In this document: piece by piece, positions 9,602-18,400 of the stretch
How positions within the stretch are numbered: position 1 is the stretch's first letter
Layout: each line of letters begins with the position of its first letter
NCBI RefSeq assembly: GCF_900172315.1
Contig: NZ_FWFV01000004.1
Location: forward strand, 186,001 to 250,000
DNA length: 64,000 bases
Direction: 5' to 3'
DNA from: Palleronia marisminoris
Lineage (GTDB): Bacteria > Pseudomonadota > Alphaproteobacteria > Rhodobacterales > Rhodobacteraceae
Notes under the pieces: generated by a model
What the model saw: only the letters and a program-made list of their open reading frames with translations
What the model was told of the DNA's origin: nothing
Databases searched by the model: none
Program-made: the position numbers and the translations under genes

Positions 9602-11233
9602 CGCCATCAGCACCACCGTCGCCGCCACCGTCACCGTCGACATGGCGGCGGCGAGCGTGGTGTAGCCGCCATCCTCGTAGTTGAATATCGTGGTCCCGAT
9701 GGTCTCGTTCCCGCGGCTCCAGAGAAGGGCCGAGACGGTGACCTCGTTATAGGCCGTCAGGAACACCAGGATCGCTCCAGACGCGGCGGCAGGCGCGACC
9801 AGCGGCAGGTGGATGCGCCGCATCCGCCGCCCGAACCCAGCCCCCGACACCCGCGCCGCGTCGTCCAGCGCCGGGTCGAGTTGCCCCGCGGCCGCCGCGA
9901 CAGGCTTCAGCCCGATGGCAAAATAGGCGGTCAGGTAGGCCAGCAGGATCAGCGCCAGCGTGTTGTAGAGCGACAGCCCCGTCCCCGGCAGCGGCCGGAT
10001 GTAGACGAGGATGAACGCGACCGAGATGACGAGGCCGGGGATGGCGTAGCTGACCTCGGCCAGTGTCGCGACCGAGCTGCCCGTCGTGCGGGCGAGCCGC
10101 CATTGCCGCCCGCCGAAATAGGTCACCACGGCCGCCAGCGCGGCAAGGATCAGCGCAGCGGCCCCGGCGATCAGCGTCGAGTTGACGAAGGCGCGCGAGG
10201 GGGCGCTCTGGCGGAAGAGGACCTCGGCGAAATGGGCGAAGGTCATGGTCTCGAAGGTCAGGGGCACGCCGTAGGTCGGCACCAGCGCGGTGGCGACGAG
10301 CGAGGCCAAGGGCAGCGCCAGCACGGTCGCGATGAAGAGCGCCAGCGCCCCCTCCCACAGCGGACGTGCGCGGCCGAGGTCGATGCGCAGCGCCGGCTGG
10401 GGCGGGCCGATCAGGCCGGCCCGCATGACCCGCTGCAGCCAGGATTGCAGCGCCACGGCAAGGATCGCGACGACCGCCAGCAGCATCGACAGCACGGCCA
10501 CATCCGCCAGCACGCTCGGCCCGTAGCCCGCAAGACGGCGCCAGATCAGGACCGGGAGCGTGATGAACCGTCCCGGGATACCCAGAAGCGCGGGGATGCC
10601 GAAATTGCCCAGCGACGAGACGAAGGCCAGCGCGTAGGCCGCCACCAGCGACGGCGCCAGAAGCGGAAGCAGCACCCGGCGCAGCAGGCGCACCGGCCCT
10701 GCCCCGGCGATGCGCGCGGCCTCGGAGACCTCGCGGGGCAGGCCGCGCAGGGCCGCAAGCACCACGAGGAACACCAGAGGCGTGTGCTGGATCGTCAGCA
10801 GCAGAATCACGCCTTCGCGCGAGTAAAGCGGATGCGCTGCGCCGATGGGCGGCGCGAGGCCGAGCCAGCCCAGAACGGGGCTCGACGGGCCCAGAGCCTG
10901 GATCCACGAGATCGCCGTCACATGGGGCGGGATCATCATCGGCAGCAGCAGAAGGAAGACGAAGACGCCCTTGGCGCGCAGGTTCGTCAGCCCGATGACG
11001 AAGGCCAGCACGGTCCCGAGGATCAGCGCGCCCGTCGCCGACACCGCCGCGCTGTCGAGGCTGTTCCACAGCGCCCGGCGGGTGGCGGGCGAGGCCAGCG
11101 CCTCGGCCACGGGGCCGGGACCACGCGAGAGGCCGGTCCAGAAAAGCCGTCCGAGCGGCAGCAGGAACAGGCCCGCTGCCGCGATGGCAAGGGCGGCGAG
11201 GGTCGCCCGCTCGCCGCCGCTTCGTGTCCGCAT
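9545..11233 (-). CDS. ABC transporter permease, fused FbpB-type
   Basis: Inner-membrane permease of 562 residues formed by two fused BPD_transp_1 domains, the arrangement seen in iron(III)-type FbpB permeases. Each half has about six hydrophobic segments and an EAA loop for docking the ATPase: EVSEAARIAGAG (near residue 187) and DDAARVSGAG (near 463). The ATG overlaps the stop of the binding-protein gene by one base (TGATG), showing translational coupling. The matching ATPase is on the other strand at 8522-9601 and the two genes overlap by 57 bases at their 3' ends, an uncommon layout for one transporter. Confidence 0.9.
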   Translation of the reverse strand: MRTRSGGERATLAALAIAAAGLFLLPLGRLFWTGLSRGPGPVAEALASPATRRALWNSLDSAAVSATGALILGTVLAFVIGLTNLRAKGVFVFLLLLPMMIPPHVTAISWIQALGPSSPVLGWLGLAPPIGAAHPLYSREGVILLLTIQHTPLVFLVVLAALRGLPREVSEAARIAGAGPVRLLRRVLLPLLAPSLVAAYALAFVSSLGNFGIPALLGIPGRFITLPVLIWRRLAGYGPSVLADVAVLSMLLAVVAILAVALQSWLQRVMRAGLIGPPQPALRIDLGRARPLWEGALALFIATVLALPLASLVATALVPTYGVPLTFETMTFAHFAEVLFRQSAPSRAFVNSTLIAGAAALILAALAAVVTYFGGRQWRLARTTGSSVATLAEVSYAIPGLVISVAFILVYIRPLPGTGLSLYNTLALILLAYLTAYFAIGLKPVAAAAGQLDPALDDAARVSGAGFGRRMRRIHLPLVAPAAASGAILVFLTAYNEVTVSALLWSRGNETIGTTIFNYEDGGYTTLAAAMSTVTVAATVVLMALLDRFGRRLPPGVVPWRI

Positions 11234-12225
11234 CAGCCGCCGAACATCTCGGTAAAGCGCTGACGGTAGGTGTCGGCGTTCTCGAGCGCATTGGCCGGGT
11301 CGAAGTCGATCACGGTGATCTCCGAGCGGTCGGGGAAGTAGTCGGGGGCCGCGACGCCGGGATGGGCGGGCAGGTAGCCCTGCTCGGCCGCGAGTTCCTG
11401 GCCACGCTCGGACAGGAGGAAGTCGACGAAAGCCTTCGCGGCCTCGACATTCTCGGCGGTTTTCAGGATCGCGACCGGCTCGGTCACCGCCGAGACGCCC
11501 TCTTCGGGGAACACGAAGCCGACCGGCGCACCGTCCTGGATGTTGCGCAGCGCCAGGAAGTCCACGACGAAGCCGTAAAGCGACTGCCCCCCCGCGACCG
11601 CCTGGTAGACACCGCCATTGCCGCCCTGCGCGATCGCGCCCTGGTCGGCGAGGCCTTGGTAGAAATCCCAGCCGAGGCTGTCGATGCCGGTCAGCGAGAC
11701 CATGTGGATCGTCGCGGCGCCCGATTCCAGCGGCGAGGGCATGGTGATGTTGTTCTCGGCATCGGGCTTCAGCAGGTCGGCGTAGGAGGTCGGGACCATC
11801 TCGGCCGCGGTGTTGTAGACGATGCCGGTGGTGATGAGCTTGGTCGAGAAGTAGTGCCCCTCGGGGTCCATCAGCCCGTCGTCATAGGCCGAGGTGTCGG
11901 CCTCGGTGTAGGGCATCAGGCGGTCTTCCTGCTCGAGACTTTCCATTGTCACCGTGTCGGCGATCAGCAGCACGTCGGGCTGGGGCTGACCGGCCTCGAA
12001 CTCGGCCCGGAGGCGCGCCATCATCTGGGTGGTGCCGTCGCGGACCCACTCGACCTCGACATTCGGGTAGACCTCGTTGAAAGCCTCGACCGTCTGCTGC
12101 GCGTCCTGGTCGGGCTGCGACGTGTAGATGACCAAGGGGCCAGTGACGTCTTCCGGGTTGCCTTGGGCAAAGGCAGGACTGGCGACAACGGCCGAGACAA
12201 GGGCGATGCTGTGGGCGAACTTCAT
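11233..12225 (-). CDS. Periplasmic substrate-binding protein (iron(III)/AfuA-like family)
   Basis: Extracellular solute-binding protein of an ABC importer. From ATG 12225, chosen because a GGAG Shine-Dalgarno lies just upstream, the product has 330 residues. It begins with a Sec signal peptide, MKFAHSIALVSAVV followed by a predicted cleavage after ASPAFA. The mature part starts with LVIYTSQP, then DVLLIADTVTMESL, the pattern of the FbpA/AfuA-type binding proteins. A longer reading with 15 more residues is open but lacks the signal sequence at its start. It lies between a LacI-type regulator and the permease on the same strand. AfuA relatives include both ferric-iron and sugar-phosphate binders, and the LacI neighbour leans toward the latter; this is inference only. 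Confidence 0.88.
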   Translation of the reverse strand: MKFAHSIALVSAVVASPAFAQGNPEDVTGPLVIYTSQPDQDAQQTVEAFNEVYPNVEVEWVRDGTTQMMARLRAEFEAGQPQPDVLLIADTVTMESLEQEDRLMPYTEADTSAYDDGLMDPEGHYFSTKLITTGIVYNTAAEMVPTSYADLLKPDAENNITMPSPLESGAATIHMVSLTGIDSLGWDFYQGLADQGAIAQGGNGGVYQAVAGGQSLYGFVVDFLALRNIQDGAPVGFVFPEEGVSAVTEPVAILKTAENVEAAKAFVDFLLSERGQELAAEQGYLPAHPGVAAPDYFPDRSEITVIDFDPANALENADTYRQRFTEMFGG

Positions 12226-12294
12226 TGCGGACTCCGGATGTTGACTGCGGTGGTCGCCTAACAACCCCATGTGACAGTTACGCGACTGGCGACC

Positions 12295-13332
12295 CTAGGG
12301 CTTGTAGCGACGCAGGGTGTCGCCATAGGAGATCTTCGGCTCGATCTCGATCCGGCGCGGCTCGGTCAGGGAGCCGTCGGCGCGGGCGGCGATGATCTTG
12401 GCGGCCTCGCGCCCGGTTTCGCGCCGGCCGGCATCCATGGTGGCGAGCTTCATCGCCAGCCCTTCGAGCAGCTCGGTCCCGTTGAAGCCCGCGAGCCCCA
12501 GCTTGCCGGGAATGTCTATGCCCTGTTCGAGGCACCACAAAAGCCCGCCAGCCCCGATCATGTCATTGGAATAGTAGAGGAAATCGAGGTCGTCGGTCCG
12601 CTGCATCAGGGTCTGCGTCATCTCGCGCCCCTTCTTCAGCGCCGAGCCGCCCTCGTAGAACTCCTGGTCCGCCACCTCGAGCCCGTGACGCGCCAGCGCC
12701 TCGGTGAAGCCCTCGAACCGCTTGCGGGCGCGGTGGTCCAGCGGCATCCGGGTGCCGAGGAAGCCGATCCGCTCGAACCCCTGCTTCAGGATCGCCTCGG
12801 CCATCATCCGCCCCGCCCGACGCTGGCTGATGCCGACGACGGAATCCACCGGCTCGCCGTCCACGTCCATGATCTCGACCACGGGCACGTCGGCGGCGCG
12901 CAGCATCCGGCGGCAGGCCTCGTTATGCTCGATCCCGGCAATGATGACCCCCGAGGGCCGCCACGAGAGCATCTCGTAGATCACCTTCTCTTCCCGCTCG
13001 GGGCGGTAGTTGGTGACGCCGACCACGGGTTGCAGATGCGTCTCGTCCAGCACCTCGGTGATGCCGCTGAGGACATCCGGAAACACCATGTTCGACAGGC
13101 TGGGGATGATGACCGACACGAGGTTCACCCGCGACGAGGCAAGCGCGCCGGCGATCTTGTTCGGGACGTAGCCAAGCTCGGCCGCGGCGGCGAGGACCTT
13201 CTCGCGCGTGGCCGGGCTGACGTCGCCGCGGTTGCGCAACACGCGGCTGACCGTCATCTCGCTGACGCCCGACGCCTCGGACACATCGCGCAGCGTCATC
13301 GGGCGGCGGGGCGGGATCGGGCGATCGGTCAT
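12295..13332 (-). CDS. LacI/GntR-family transcriptional regulator
   Basis: DNA-binding repressor of 345 residues. The N-terminal helix-turn-helix is MTLRDVSEASGVSEMTVSRV (residues 12-31), followed by the hinge helix region IAGALASSRVNLVSVI and a periplasmic-binding-protein-like sensor domain to the end. Among LacI proteins it resembles the gluconate-type GntR subgroup. It is the first gene of a minus-strand unit with the binding protein (69 bases downstream) and the permease, so it probably controls that transporter and perhaps itself. An 8-base inverted repeat brackets its Shine-Dalgarno and start codon (see 13332-13359). The effector is unknown. Confidence 0.92.
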   Translation of the reverse strand: MTDRPIPPRRPMTLRDVSEASGVSEMTVSRVLRNRGDVSPATREKVLAAAAELGYVPNKIAGALASSRVNLVSVIIPSLSNMVFPDVLSGITEVLDETHLQPVVGVTNYRPEREEKVIYEMLSWRPSGVIIAGIEHNEACRRMLRAADVPVVEIMDVDGEPVDSVVGISQRRAGRMMAEAILKQGFERIGFLGTRMPLDHRARKRFEGFTEALARHGLEVADQEFYEGGSALKKGREMTQTLMQRTDDLDFLYYSNDMIGAGGLLWCLEQGIDIPGKLGLAGFNGTELLEGLAMKLATMDAGRRETGREAAKIIAARADGSLTEPRRIEIEPKISYGDTLRRYKP

Positions 13333-13359
13333 CGGGCAGGCTCCGTTGGGTCTGCCCGA
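13332..13359 (-). promoter_or_regulatory. Inverted repeat enclosing the lacI-type gene's Shine-Dalgarno
   Basis: TCGGGCAG at 13332-13339 and CTGCCCGA at 13352-13359 form a perfect 8-base inverted repeat with a 12-base spacer. Read on the minus strand, the spacer (loop) contains ACGGAG, the likely Shine-Dalgarno of the regulator gene, and the last base of the 3' arm is the A of its ATG. It could be an RNA hairpin that limits translation, or a DNA operator for autoregulation. The repeat is seen directly; its function is inferred. Confidence 0.5.
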
Positions 13360-13386
13360 CCGTGTAGCGCAGCGAAGGCGCCGTTG

Positions 13387-15000
13387 CTAGCGCAGGACAT
13401 CGCGCAGGGTGTCGGCCAGCAGACGCACCGCCGTGATCTGGTTGACGTACCCCGTCTGCGGCAGACCCGCGTTCTGCTGGTAGCGGCGCAACGCCGAGCG
13501 AGTGCCGTTGTCGAACTCGCCGTCCACCGCGCCGGGCTCGAAGCCAAGCTGCGACAGCCGCATCTCGACCGCGCGCCGGGTGGCGGGGGTCAGGCCCAGC
13601 GCGGCCTCGGTCTGGGCGTCGGCGCTGACGTCCTGCTGCGGCGGCTGGGGTTGACCCTGCGGCTGCGGCTGCGGCTGGCCCTCGGACCGGGCGATGGCGG
13701 CGCGGGCGTCCGCGACGAACTCGCCATCGGGGAAGGCGGTGATGTAGCGCCGGTAGCCCTCGACACTGTTCTCGGCGCGCGTCGCCCGCCAGATCTGCCG
13801 CTCGCGTTCGGCCACGCCCCCGTCGGCGGCCTGCTCGTTGCGCAGCTCGGTCAACGCCCCGCGCGCCTCGGCGGCGTGGAACCCGCCGGGGAAGCGTTCG
13901 AGGTAGTTCTCAAGCTCGGCGGAGCTGCGATCCTGCCCCATGCCGGCCCAGAGCGCATCGTCCTCGGCGCGCTGCGCCTCGCGCCGCTGCGAACCCTGCC
14001 GGTCGAGGGTCGAGACCTGCTCCGCCGTCAGATAGCCGGTAATGGGAAAGCCCTGATCCTGCTGCCAGCCCCGGATGGCGCCGCGGGTGCCGGACCCGAA
14101 GATGCCATCGACCCCGCGGGTATCGAAGCCCAGCGCCGACAGGTCCTGCTGCACGCCCTGCCGCCCCTCGCGGCTGAGGTCGAGCGCCTCCTCGGCGGCA
14201 GCGGCACGCTCCTCGGGCGTCGCCTGCTCTCCGGCGATCCGCGCCTGCGCCTCGGCGGCGAACTGGCCGTTCGGGTAGCGGTCGAGATAGGCGGCATAGG
14301 CGGTCGCGTCGTCACGGCTGCGGGTCAGGCGCCAGTAGTCCGCCTCGGCGTCACTGGCACCGGGCGCGGCCTGCGGGCGGGTCGCCGCCGCCTCGGTGCG
14401 GAGGAAGGTGAAGCTCTCGGGCGAGAAGCCGCGCGCCTCGATCCCGTCACCCGCGCCGAGCCGGGCGCCGGGCTCGGCCAGCGTCTCTTCGACCAGGCGG
14501 GCGGCGCGCTCGGGCGAGGTGACGACCAGCGTGACGCCCTGCGGCAGGTCGATGTCGGGCAGCCCGCCAGCGGCCCCCAGGACAAGAAGCCCCCGCCCCG
14601 GCGTCTGCGTCAGCAGTTCGGCCAGGGCCGAGACCGGCAGACCCGCCGTCATTCCGTCGAGCACGCCGGTGCCTTCGGCCTCGGTCCCGAGGTAGAACAC
14701 CTCGTCCCCCTGCGCCGCAAACCGGCCGACCAGGACGATCGCCTGCGCGTCCGCGTCGTCGGCGGAATCCGAATATCGGCGCACCGCCTCCAGCATTGCG
14801 GCACGGTCGGCATTTTCGACCGCGACCACCGAGACGCCCGCATCCGAAAGCGACTGCCCGGCATCGTCGATGCTGCGCGCAGCGTCGACGCCGTCGAGCG
14901 TATCGTACCGGTCGTTACCGATCAGCAGGGCGGATTCGGCGGCCAGCGACGGACCCGTCGCGGTAAGGCCAAGCGTCAGGGCAGTGAGAAGGACGCGCAT
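13387..15000 (-). CDS. Secreted caspase-like (degenerate) protein with two peptidoglycan-binding domains
   Basis: Exported protein of 537 residues. The start at 15000 has an AAAGGAG Shine-Dalgarno, and residues 1-21 form a signal peptide. Residues 22-165 resemble a caspase-like (peptidase C14) fold, beginning ALLIGNDRYD, but the expected catalytic GHG is LVGRFAAQ (Arg93 region) and the expected DAC is VLGAAGG, so it looks catalytically dead. Three related repeats of the form W..Y..YL.R(Y/F)P.G.F.AEA occur near 223-255, 351-384 and 404-438. Two PG_binding_1 domains, each with a VDG(I/E)F motif, lie at about 276-332 and 471-528, separated by a Gln/Pro-rich linker (441-457). Likely a periplasmic or cell-wall-associated scaffold; the exact role is unknown. 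Confidence 0.8.
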   Translation of the reverse strand: MRVLLTALTLGLTATGPSLAAESALLIGNDRYDTLDGVDAARSIDDAGQSLSDAGVSVVAVENADRAAMLEAVRRYSDSADDADAQAIVLVGRFAAQGDEVFYLGTEAEGTGVLDGMTAGLPVSALAELLTQTPGRGLLVLGAAGGLPDIDLPQGVTLVVTSPERAARLVEETLAEPGARLGAGDGIEARGFSPESFTFLRTEAAATRPQAAPGASDAEADYWRLTRSRDDATAYAAYLDRYPNGQFAAEAQARIAGEQATPEERAAAAEEALDLSREGRQGVQQDLSALGFDTRGVDGIFGSGTRGAIRGWQQDQGFPITGYLTAEQVSTLDRQGSQRREAQRAEDDALWAGMGQDRSSAELENYLERFPGGFHAAEARGALTELRNEQAADGGVAERERQIWRATRAENSVEGYRRYITAFPDGEFVADARAAIARSEGQPQPQPQGQPQPPQQDVSADAQTEAALGLTPATRRAVEMRLSQLGFEPGAVDGEFDNGTRSALRRYQQNAGLPQTGYVNQITAVRLLADTLRDVLR

Positions 15001-15149
15001 GGGGGCTCCTTTAGTCGTCTGTTCCAGGGGACCGGTATCCGCCCGTCGCACGGGTCGGGACCGTCGGTCCATGTCGCCGCGACGTTATCGGATAACCGGC
15101 CCGAAAACAGCCCAATCGCGCAGGGAAATACCCGTGGACTCGCGCCTGA

Positions 15150-15566
15150 TCAGTCGGGCAATGCGCCGGTATCGCTCTCGCTGACGGTGCCGGCCCCGGT
15201 GCCGTCGGAGACCGTGTTCTCGCAGATCGTGACGAGGGCCACGACCGTGGGCGAAAGGATGTTGCTCATCATGCCGTCGGTGGGCGTGCCGGCGCTTTCC
15301 GAGGGCGCCTCGGCATCGTCGGGCTCGGCTTCGGCGGTGTCCTCGCCTGTCGCATCGGTGTCGGACGGGGGCATCGCCGCGTCCATGCGCGCCGTGGTCA
15401 GCGCCGTCGCGTGCATCTCCTGGTCAGAGGCGGGCAGGTCGAGGAACGCTTCGCAGGTGATATCGGTCATCGCGTCGTTGCCGCCGGCGGTCTGTGCCGA
15501 CAGCGCCGTCGGGGCCGCAAGGGACAGGATGGCGGCCGAAAGGGTGCCTAGGGAACTGGGTTTCAC
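15150..15566 (-). CDS. HdeA-like periplasmic protein with acidic insert (GTG start)
   Basis: Small exported protein of 138 residues. The start is GTG 15566, preceded by a strong GGAGG with six-base spacing, and gives a signal peptide of about 24 residues ending ALSA. The mature N-terminus has TDITCEAFLDLPASDQE, resembling the HdeA/HdeB acid-stress chaperone family, and a second cysteine lies in VTICENT. The two cysteines (Cys38, Cys115) could form the family disulfide, but they are 77 residues apart because of an acidic, low-complexity stretch at 67-98, longer than in E. coli HdeA. It lies downstream of nothing obvious and upstream of the caspase-like gene on the same strand, with a 149-base gap. 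Family assignment is tentative. Confidence 0.6.
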   Translation of the reverse strand: MKPSSLGTLSAAILSLAAPTALSAQTAGGNDAMTDITCEAFLDLPASDQEMHATALTTARMDAAMPPSDTDATGEDTAEAEPDDAEAPSESAGTPTDGMMSNILSPTVVALVTICENTVSDGTGAGTVSESDTGALPD

Positions 15567-15881
15567 GATGATCCTCCACGAATTGAGGCGGGCCGGAGCG
15601 ACCCGCATGAGGGGAAACCCTGCACCAACCGCGAAGGTTTCCGCGCAGGGGGCGGGACCGCGCCGGCCGGCGGTATGTCCGGCGCAGGGAACAGGCCGTG
15701 AAACGTGACGTGAGGCCTGATATCGCGACCGGATCCCCATCCCACCCGGGCGCGCACGCCTTCGGCGCTGCAGACGTTGCGGGTTGCGGTTCAGATGGCC
15801 TATCGCTGACACCCGCCCCCGCAGCATCTTGGCTTTCTCGCAACGTGGCGATACGCCCCGCTGCGATGCAAGGAGGACCCC
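15567..15881. other. 315-base divergent intergenic region
   Basis: Lies between the HdeA-like gene (minus) and the histidine phosphatase gene (plus), so it should hold promoters for both. I see two interleaved inverted repeats, GGAAACC (15613-15619) with GGTTTCC (15636-15642), and CCCTGC (15618-15623) with GCAGGG (15645-15650). I do not see a convincing sigma-70 promoter, open frame with a ribosome-binding site, or RNA gene. Confidence 0.5.
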
Positions 15882-16517
15882 ATGGGTGAAATCGTCCTGG
15901 TCCGGCACGGGCAGGCCAACAGCCACGCCACCACCGAAGAAGATTACGACCGGCTCAGCCCGTTGGGGCACGATCAGGCGCGGTGGGTCGGCGACTGGAT
16001 CGCCCGGCACGAGGCTCCCTTCGACACGGTGCTCTGCGGCACGCTGATCCGCCACGTCGAGACCGCCCAGGGCATGGGCGTGACGCCGGTGCAGGACCGC
16101 CGGCTGAACGAGATGGACTACTTCAACCTCGGTGCCGCTCTCGAAGCCGCGCACGGCGTTCCGATGCCTGCCTCGGACGGGTTCCCCGAACATGCACCCA
16201 AGGTGATGCGCGCCTGGCACGCGGCCGAGATTCAGGGCGACGAGAGCTTCTCGTCGTTCGAGTCGCGGATCACCAGCGTTCTGGAGGAGGCGGCCGAGCC
16301 GGGCCGCCGGGTGCTGTGCGTCACCTCGGGCGGCGTGATCGGGATGGCGCTGCGCCACGTTCTGGGCCTCGACGCCGAGCGGCTGGCCCATGTGCTGCTG
16401 CCGATCCTGAACACCTCGATCCACCGCTTTCACATACGGCCGCAGGGGATGCTGCTGTCGCAGTACAACGCCGTGCCACACCTGGACGCGCGCCCCGACG
16501 CGCGAACGCATTACTGA
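15882..16517 (+). CDS. Histidine phosphatase superfamily protein
   Basis: Cytoplasmic phosphoglycerate-mutase-like phosphatase of 211 residues. The N-terminal LVRHGQAN holds the phospho-acceptor His9. The second arginine is in the GTLIRHVETAQ segment, the acid in RRLNEMDYF, and the second catalytic histidine region appears as VTSGGVIGMALRH. The last of these has Gly-Gly where many members have Gly-His, so the canonical second His is replaced locally. The start is fixed by AAGGAGG eight bases before the ATG. Substrate unknown. The stop is four bases from the stop of the convergent DUF3833 gene. Confidence 0.85.
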   Translation: MGEIVLVRHGQANSHATTEEDYDRLSPLGHDQARWVGDWIARHEAPFDTVLCGTLIRHVETAQGMGVTPVQDRRLNEMDYFNLGAALEAAHGVPMPASDGFPEHAPKVMRAWHAAEIQGDESFSSFESRITSVLEEAAEPGRRVLCVTSGGVIGMALRHVLGLDAERLAHVLLPILNTSIHRFHIRPQGMLLSQYNAVPHLDARPDARTHY

Positions 16518-16521
16518 GGGA

Positions 16522-17085
16522 TCAAGCGGGATCCTTCTTGCGGATGGTGGCCACCAGCTCGGCCGCGAGAAGGCCGCCCTTGCGGAACTGGCTTCGGTTC
16601 AGGATCGTCCCCGACTCGGTCAGGTACATCCAGTCCGTCACCCGCAGCGTATGGCCGCCGGCATCCTGAGGCAGGACGATGGTGTAAAGAAGCTGCAGCG
16701 TCGGGCCCGTCACCTGCCCGCGCCCGCGACCAAGCGTGTCATTGGCCTCGGCGACGACGCGCCCGTTCTCGCCCAGCGTCAGATGCCAGCTGCGCGTCTG
16801 CCTTGCGCCCCCGTCGAACCGGAAATCCACATCCACGACGCCATGATCGCCCTCCCAGCGGCCGATCATGGTCGCCCGGAAGCGAGAGGCCATGCGGCCG
16901 GTCGGGCCGAAGATCGCGCCTTCGCAGATGCACTCACCCGCAAGATGCTGCCGCAGGTCCAGGTCAGGCGCGAGGCCGAGATATTCCGACGGGCGCTGGC
17001 CGCGGAACGACAGGAACCGGCTGCGGACGAAAACCACGGCCGCCGCGATCGCCAGAACCACTGTGAGATACACAAAGACTTCCAT
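16522..17085 (-). CDS. DUF3833 family membrane-anchored protein
   Basis: Protein of 187 residues starting at ATG 17085 (CGGAG upstream). It has one N-terminal transmembrane segment (about residues 3-21) followed by a soluble domain with GRMASRFRATMIGRWEG and LYTIVLPQDAGGHTLRVTDW, typical of DUF3833. Many family members are lipoproteins, whereas this one uses a plain membrane anchor and has no lipobox cysteine. Function is not established; related genes often neighbour envelope functions. It is separated from rmuC by 136 bases and converges on the histidine phosphatase gene. Confidence 0.75.
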   Translation of the reverse strand: MEVFVYLTVVLAIAAAVVFVRSRFLSFRGQRPSEYLGLAPDLDLRQHLAGECICEGAIFGPTGRMASRFRATMIGRWEGDHGVVDVDFRFDGGARQTRSWHLTLGENGRVVAEANDTLGRGRGQVTGPTLQLLYTIVLPQDAGGHTLRVTDWMYLTESGTILNRSQFRKGGLLAAELVATIRKKDPA

Positions 17086-17221
17086 TCCGCTCCGTTCGCC
17101 GCGCCGGGCCGGGCCGTCGGCCCTGTCGGTGGGCATCCACGGATCAACCGCAGGCTTCGGGAATGCGTTCCGATGGGTGCGGAGGTTTCGGTCGGTCTTG
17201 CGGTGCTCCGCCGGCGCGGGG

Positions 17222-18400
17222 TCACTCCCCCGGCAGGGCGGTGCGCTCTTCGGGTTCGAAATCGAAGTCGTGCAGGCGGCCGGCGCGGGTGCCGGCCTTC
17301 TCGGCCGAAATCCGGATCTGCTCGACGTCGCGGCGGGCCTGCTCGAAATGCCGGTCGAGATTGGCGACCCGATCGGACAGCCGCTCGACGTCGCCGTGGA
17401 GCAGCCCAAGCTCGGTCCGGATCGCGCCGGCCTGCTCGCGCATCCGGGCGTCCTTCAGGATCGCACGCATGGTGTTGAGCGTGGCCATGCAGGTGGTGGG
17501 CGACACGATCCAGACGCGGGCAGCGAATCCCTCGCGGACGATGGCGGGCAGGCGGGCATGAAGCTCGGCATAGACCGCCTCGGAGGGCAGGAACATCATC
17601 GCTCCGTCGGCGGTGTCGCCCGGCGTGATGTACTTGTCCGAGATGTCGCGGATATGCTTGCGGACCGAGTGGCCGAAGGCGGCGAGCGCGCGCTTCTTCT
17701 GCTCGCGATCCTCGGCGGCGACGTAATGCTCGTATGCCTCCAGCGGGAATTTGGCGTCGATGGCGATGGGGCCGGGCGGGTTCGGCAGGTGGACCAGGCA
17801 ATCGGCGCGGGTGCCATTCGGCATCTTCGCCTGCCACGAGTAGCTGTCGGCGGGCAGCGCCTTCGAGACGATGTCGTGGAGCTGGATCTCGCCAAAGGCC
17901 CCGCGGCTTTGCTTGTTCGACAGGATGTCCTGTAGCGACAGCACATCCCCCGACAGCTTCTGGATGTTGTCCTGCGCCTTGTCGATCGCCGCCAGTCGTT
18001 CTTGCAGCTTGGTCAGGGATGCGCCGGTCTTTTCGGTCTGACCGTGCAGCACCTCCTGCATCTTTTCGTGCATCTCGCCGATGGAGCGTTGCTGGCGCAG
18101 GGTAGTTTCCGCCAGCCGCTCGGCCATCTGGCGCTGGACTTCGGCCAGCCGCGCCTCGACGGTCTGGAGGACGTGCATCTGGGTCTGCGCCGCGGTCTCG
18201 CTGACCGTCTGGAGCGAGCCTGCCAACTGCGTCTGGCCGTGGTTCAGGCGCCGCAGGTCGCCCGCCAAAGCCTCGGTCGAGCGGGCCGAGCGTGCGGCGC
18301 GGATGCTGGCGAGGATCAGGAGGAGGACAGCGAAGAGCCCGAGGATCGCGCCGCCGAGCAGCAGCGGATCGGCCAGAAGGCGGTCGAGCGTCGGGCTCAT
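17222..18400 (-). CDS. rmuC: DNA recombination protein RmuC
   Basis: RmuC-family protein of 392 residues, linked to limiting recombination at inverted repeats and related to nucleases. The N-terminus has one membrane segment (about residues 15-35), then a long coiled coil rich in Gln, Glu and Leu (about 45-165), then the RmuC domain with [24 protein letters not shown], and [13 protein letters not shown]. The start at 18400 overlaps the mutL stop by four bases (ATGA), so it is translated together with the mismatch-repair protein, a sensible functional pairing. The frame is open a little further upstream, but the coupled ATG gives the normal N-terminus. Confidence 0.93.
   Translation of the reverse strand: MSPTLDRLLADPLLLGGAILGLFAVLLLILASIRAARSARSTEALAGDLRRLNHGQTQLAGSLQTVSETAAQTQMHVLQTVEARLAEVQRQMAERLAETTLRQQRSIGEMHEKMQEVLHGQTEKTGASLTKLQERLAAIDKAQDNIQKLSGDVLSLQDILSNKQSRGAFGEIQLHDIVSKALPADSYSWQAKMPNGTRADCLVHLPNPPGPIAIDAKFPLEAYEHYVAAEDREQKKRALAAFGHSVRKHIRDISDKYITPGDTADGAMMFLPSEAVYAELHARLPAIVREGFAARVWIVSPTTCMATLNTMRAILKDARMREQAGAIRTELGLLHGDVERLSDRVANLDRHFEQARRDVEQIRISAEKAGTRAGRLHDFDFEPEERTALPGE

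Noticed and set aside
12271-15708. 1145-codon plus-strand frame across the LacI-type gene, the caspase-like gene and the HdeA-like gene
   Set aside because: It is the complement of three well-supported genes, spans their boundaries and shows no recognisable domain or ribosome-binding site.
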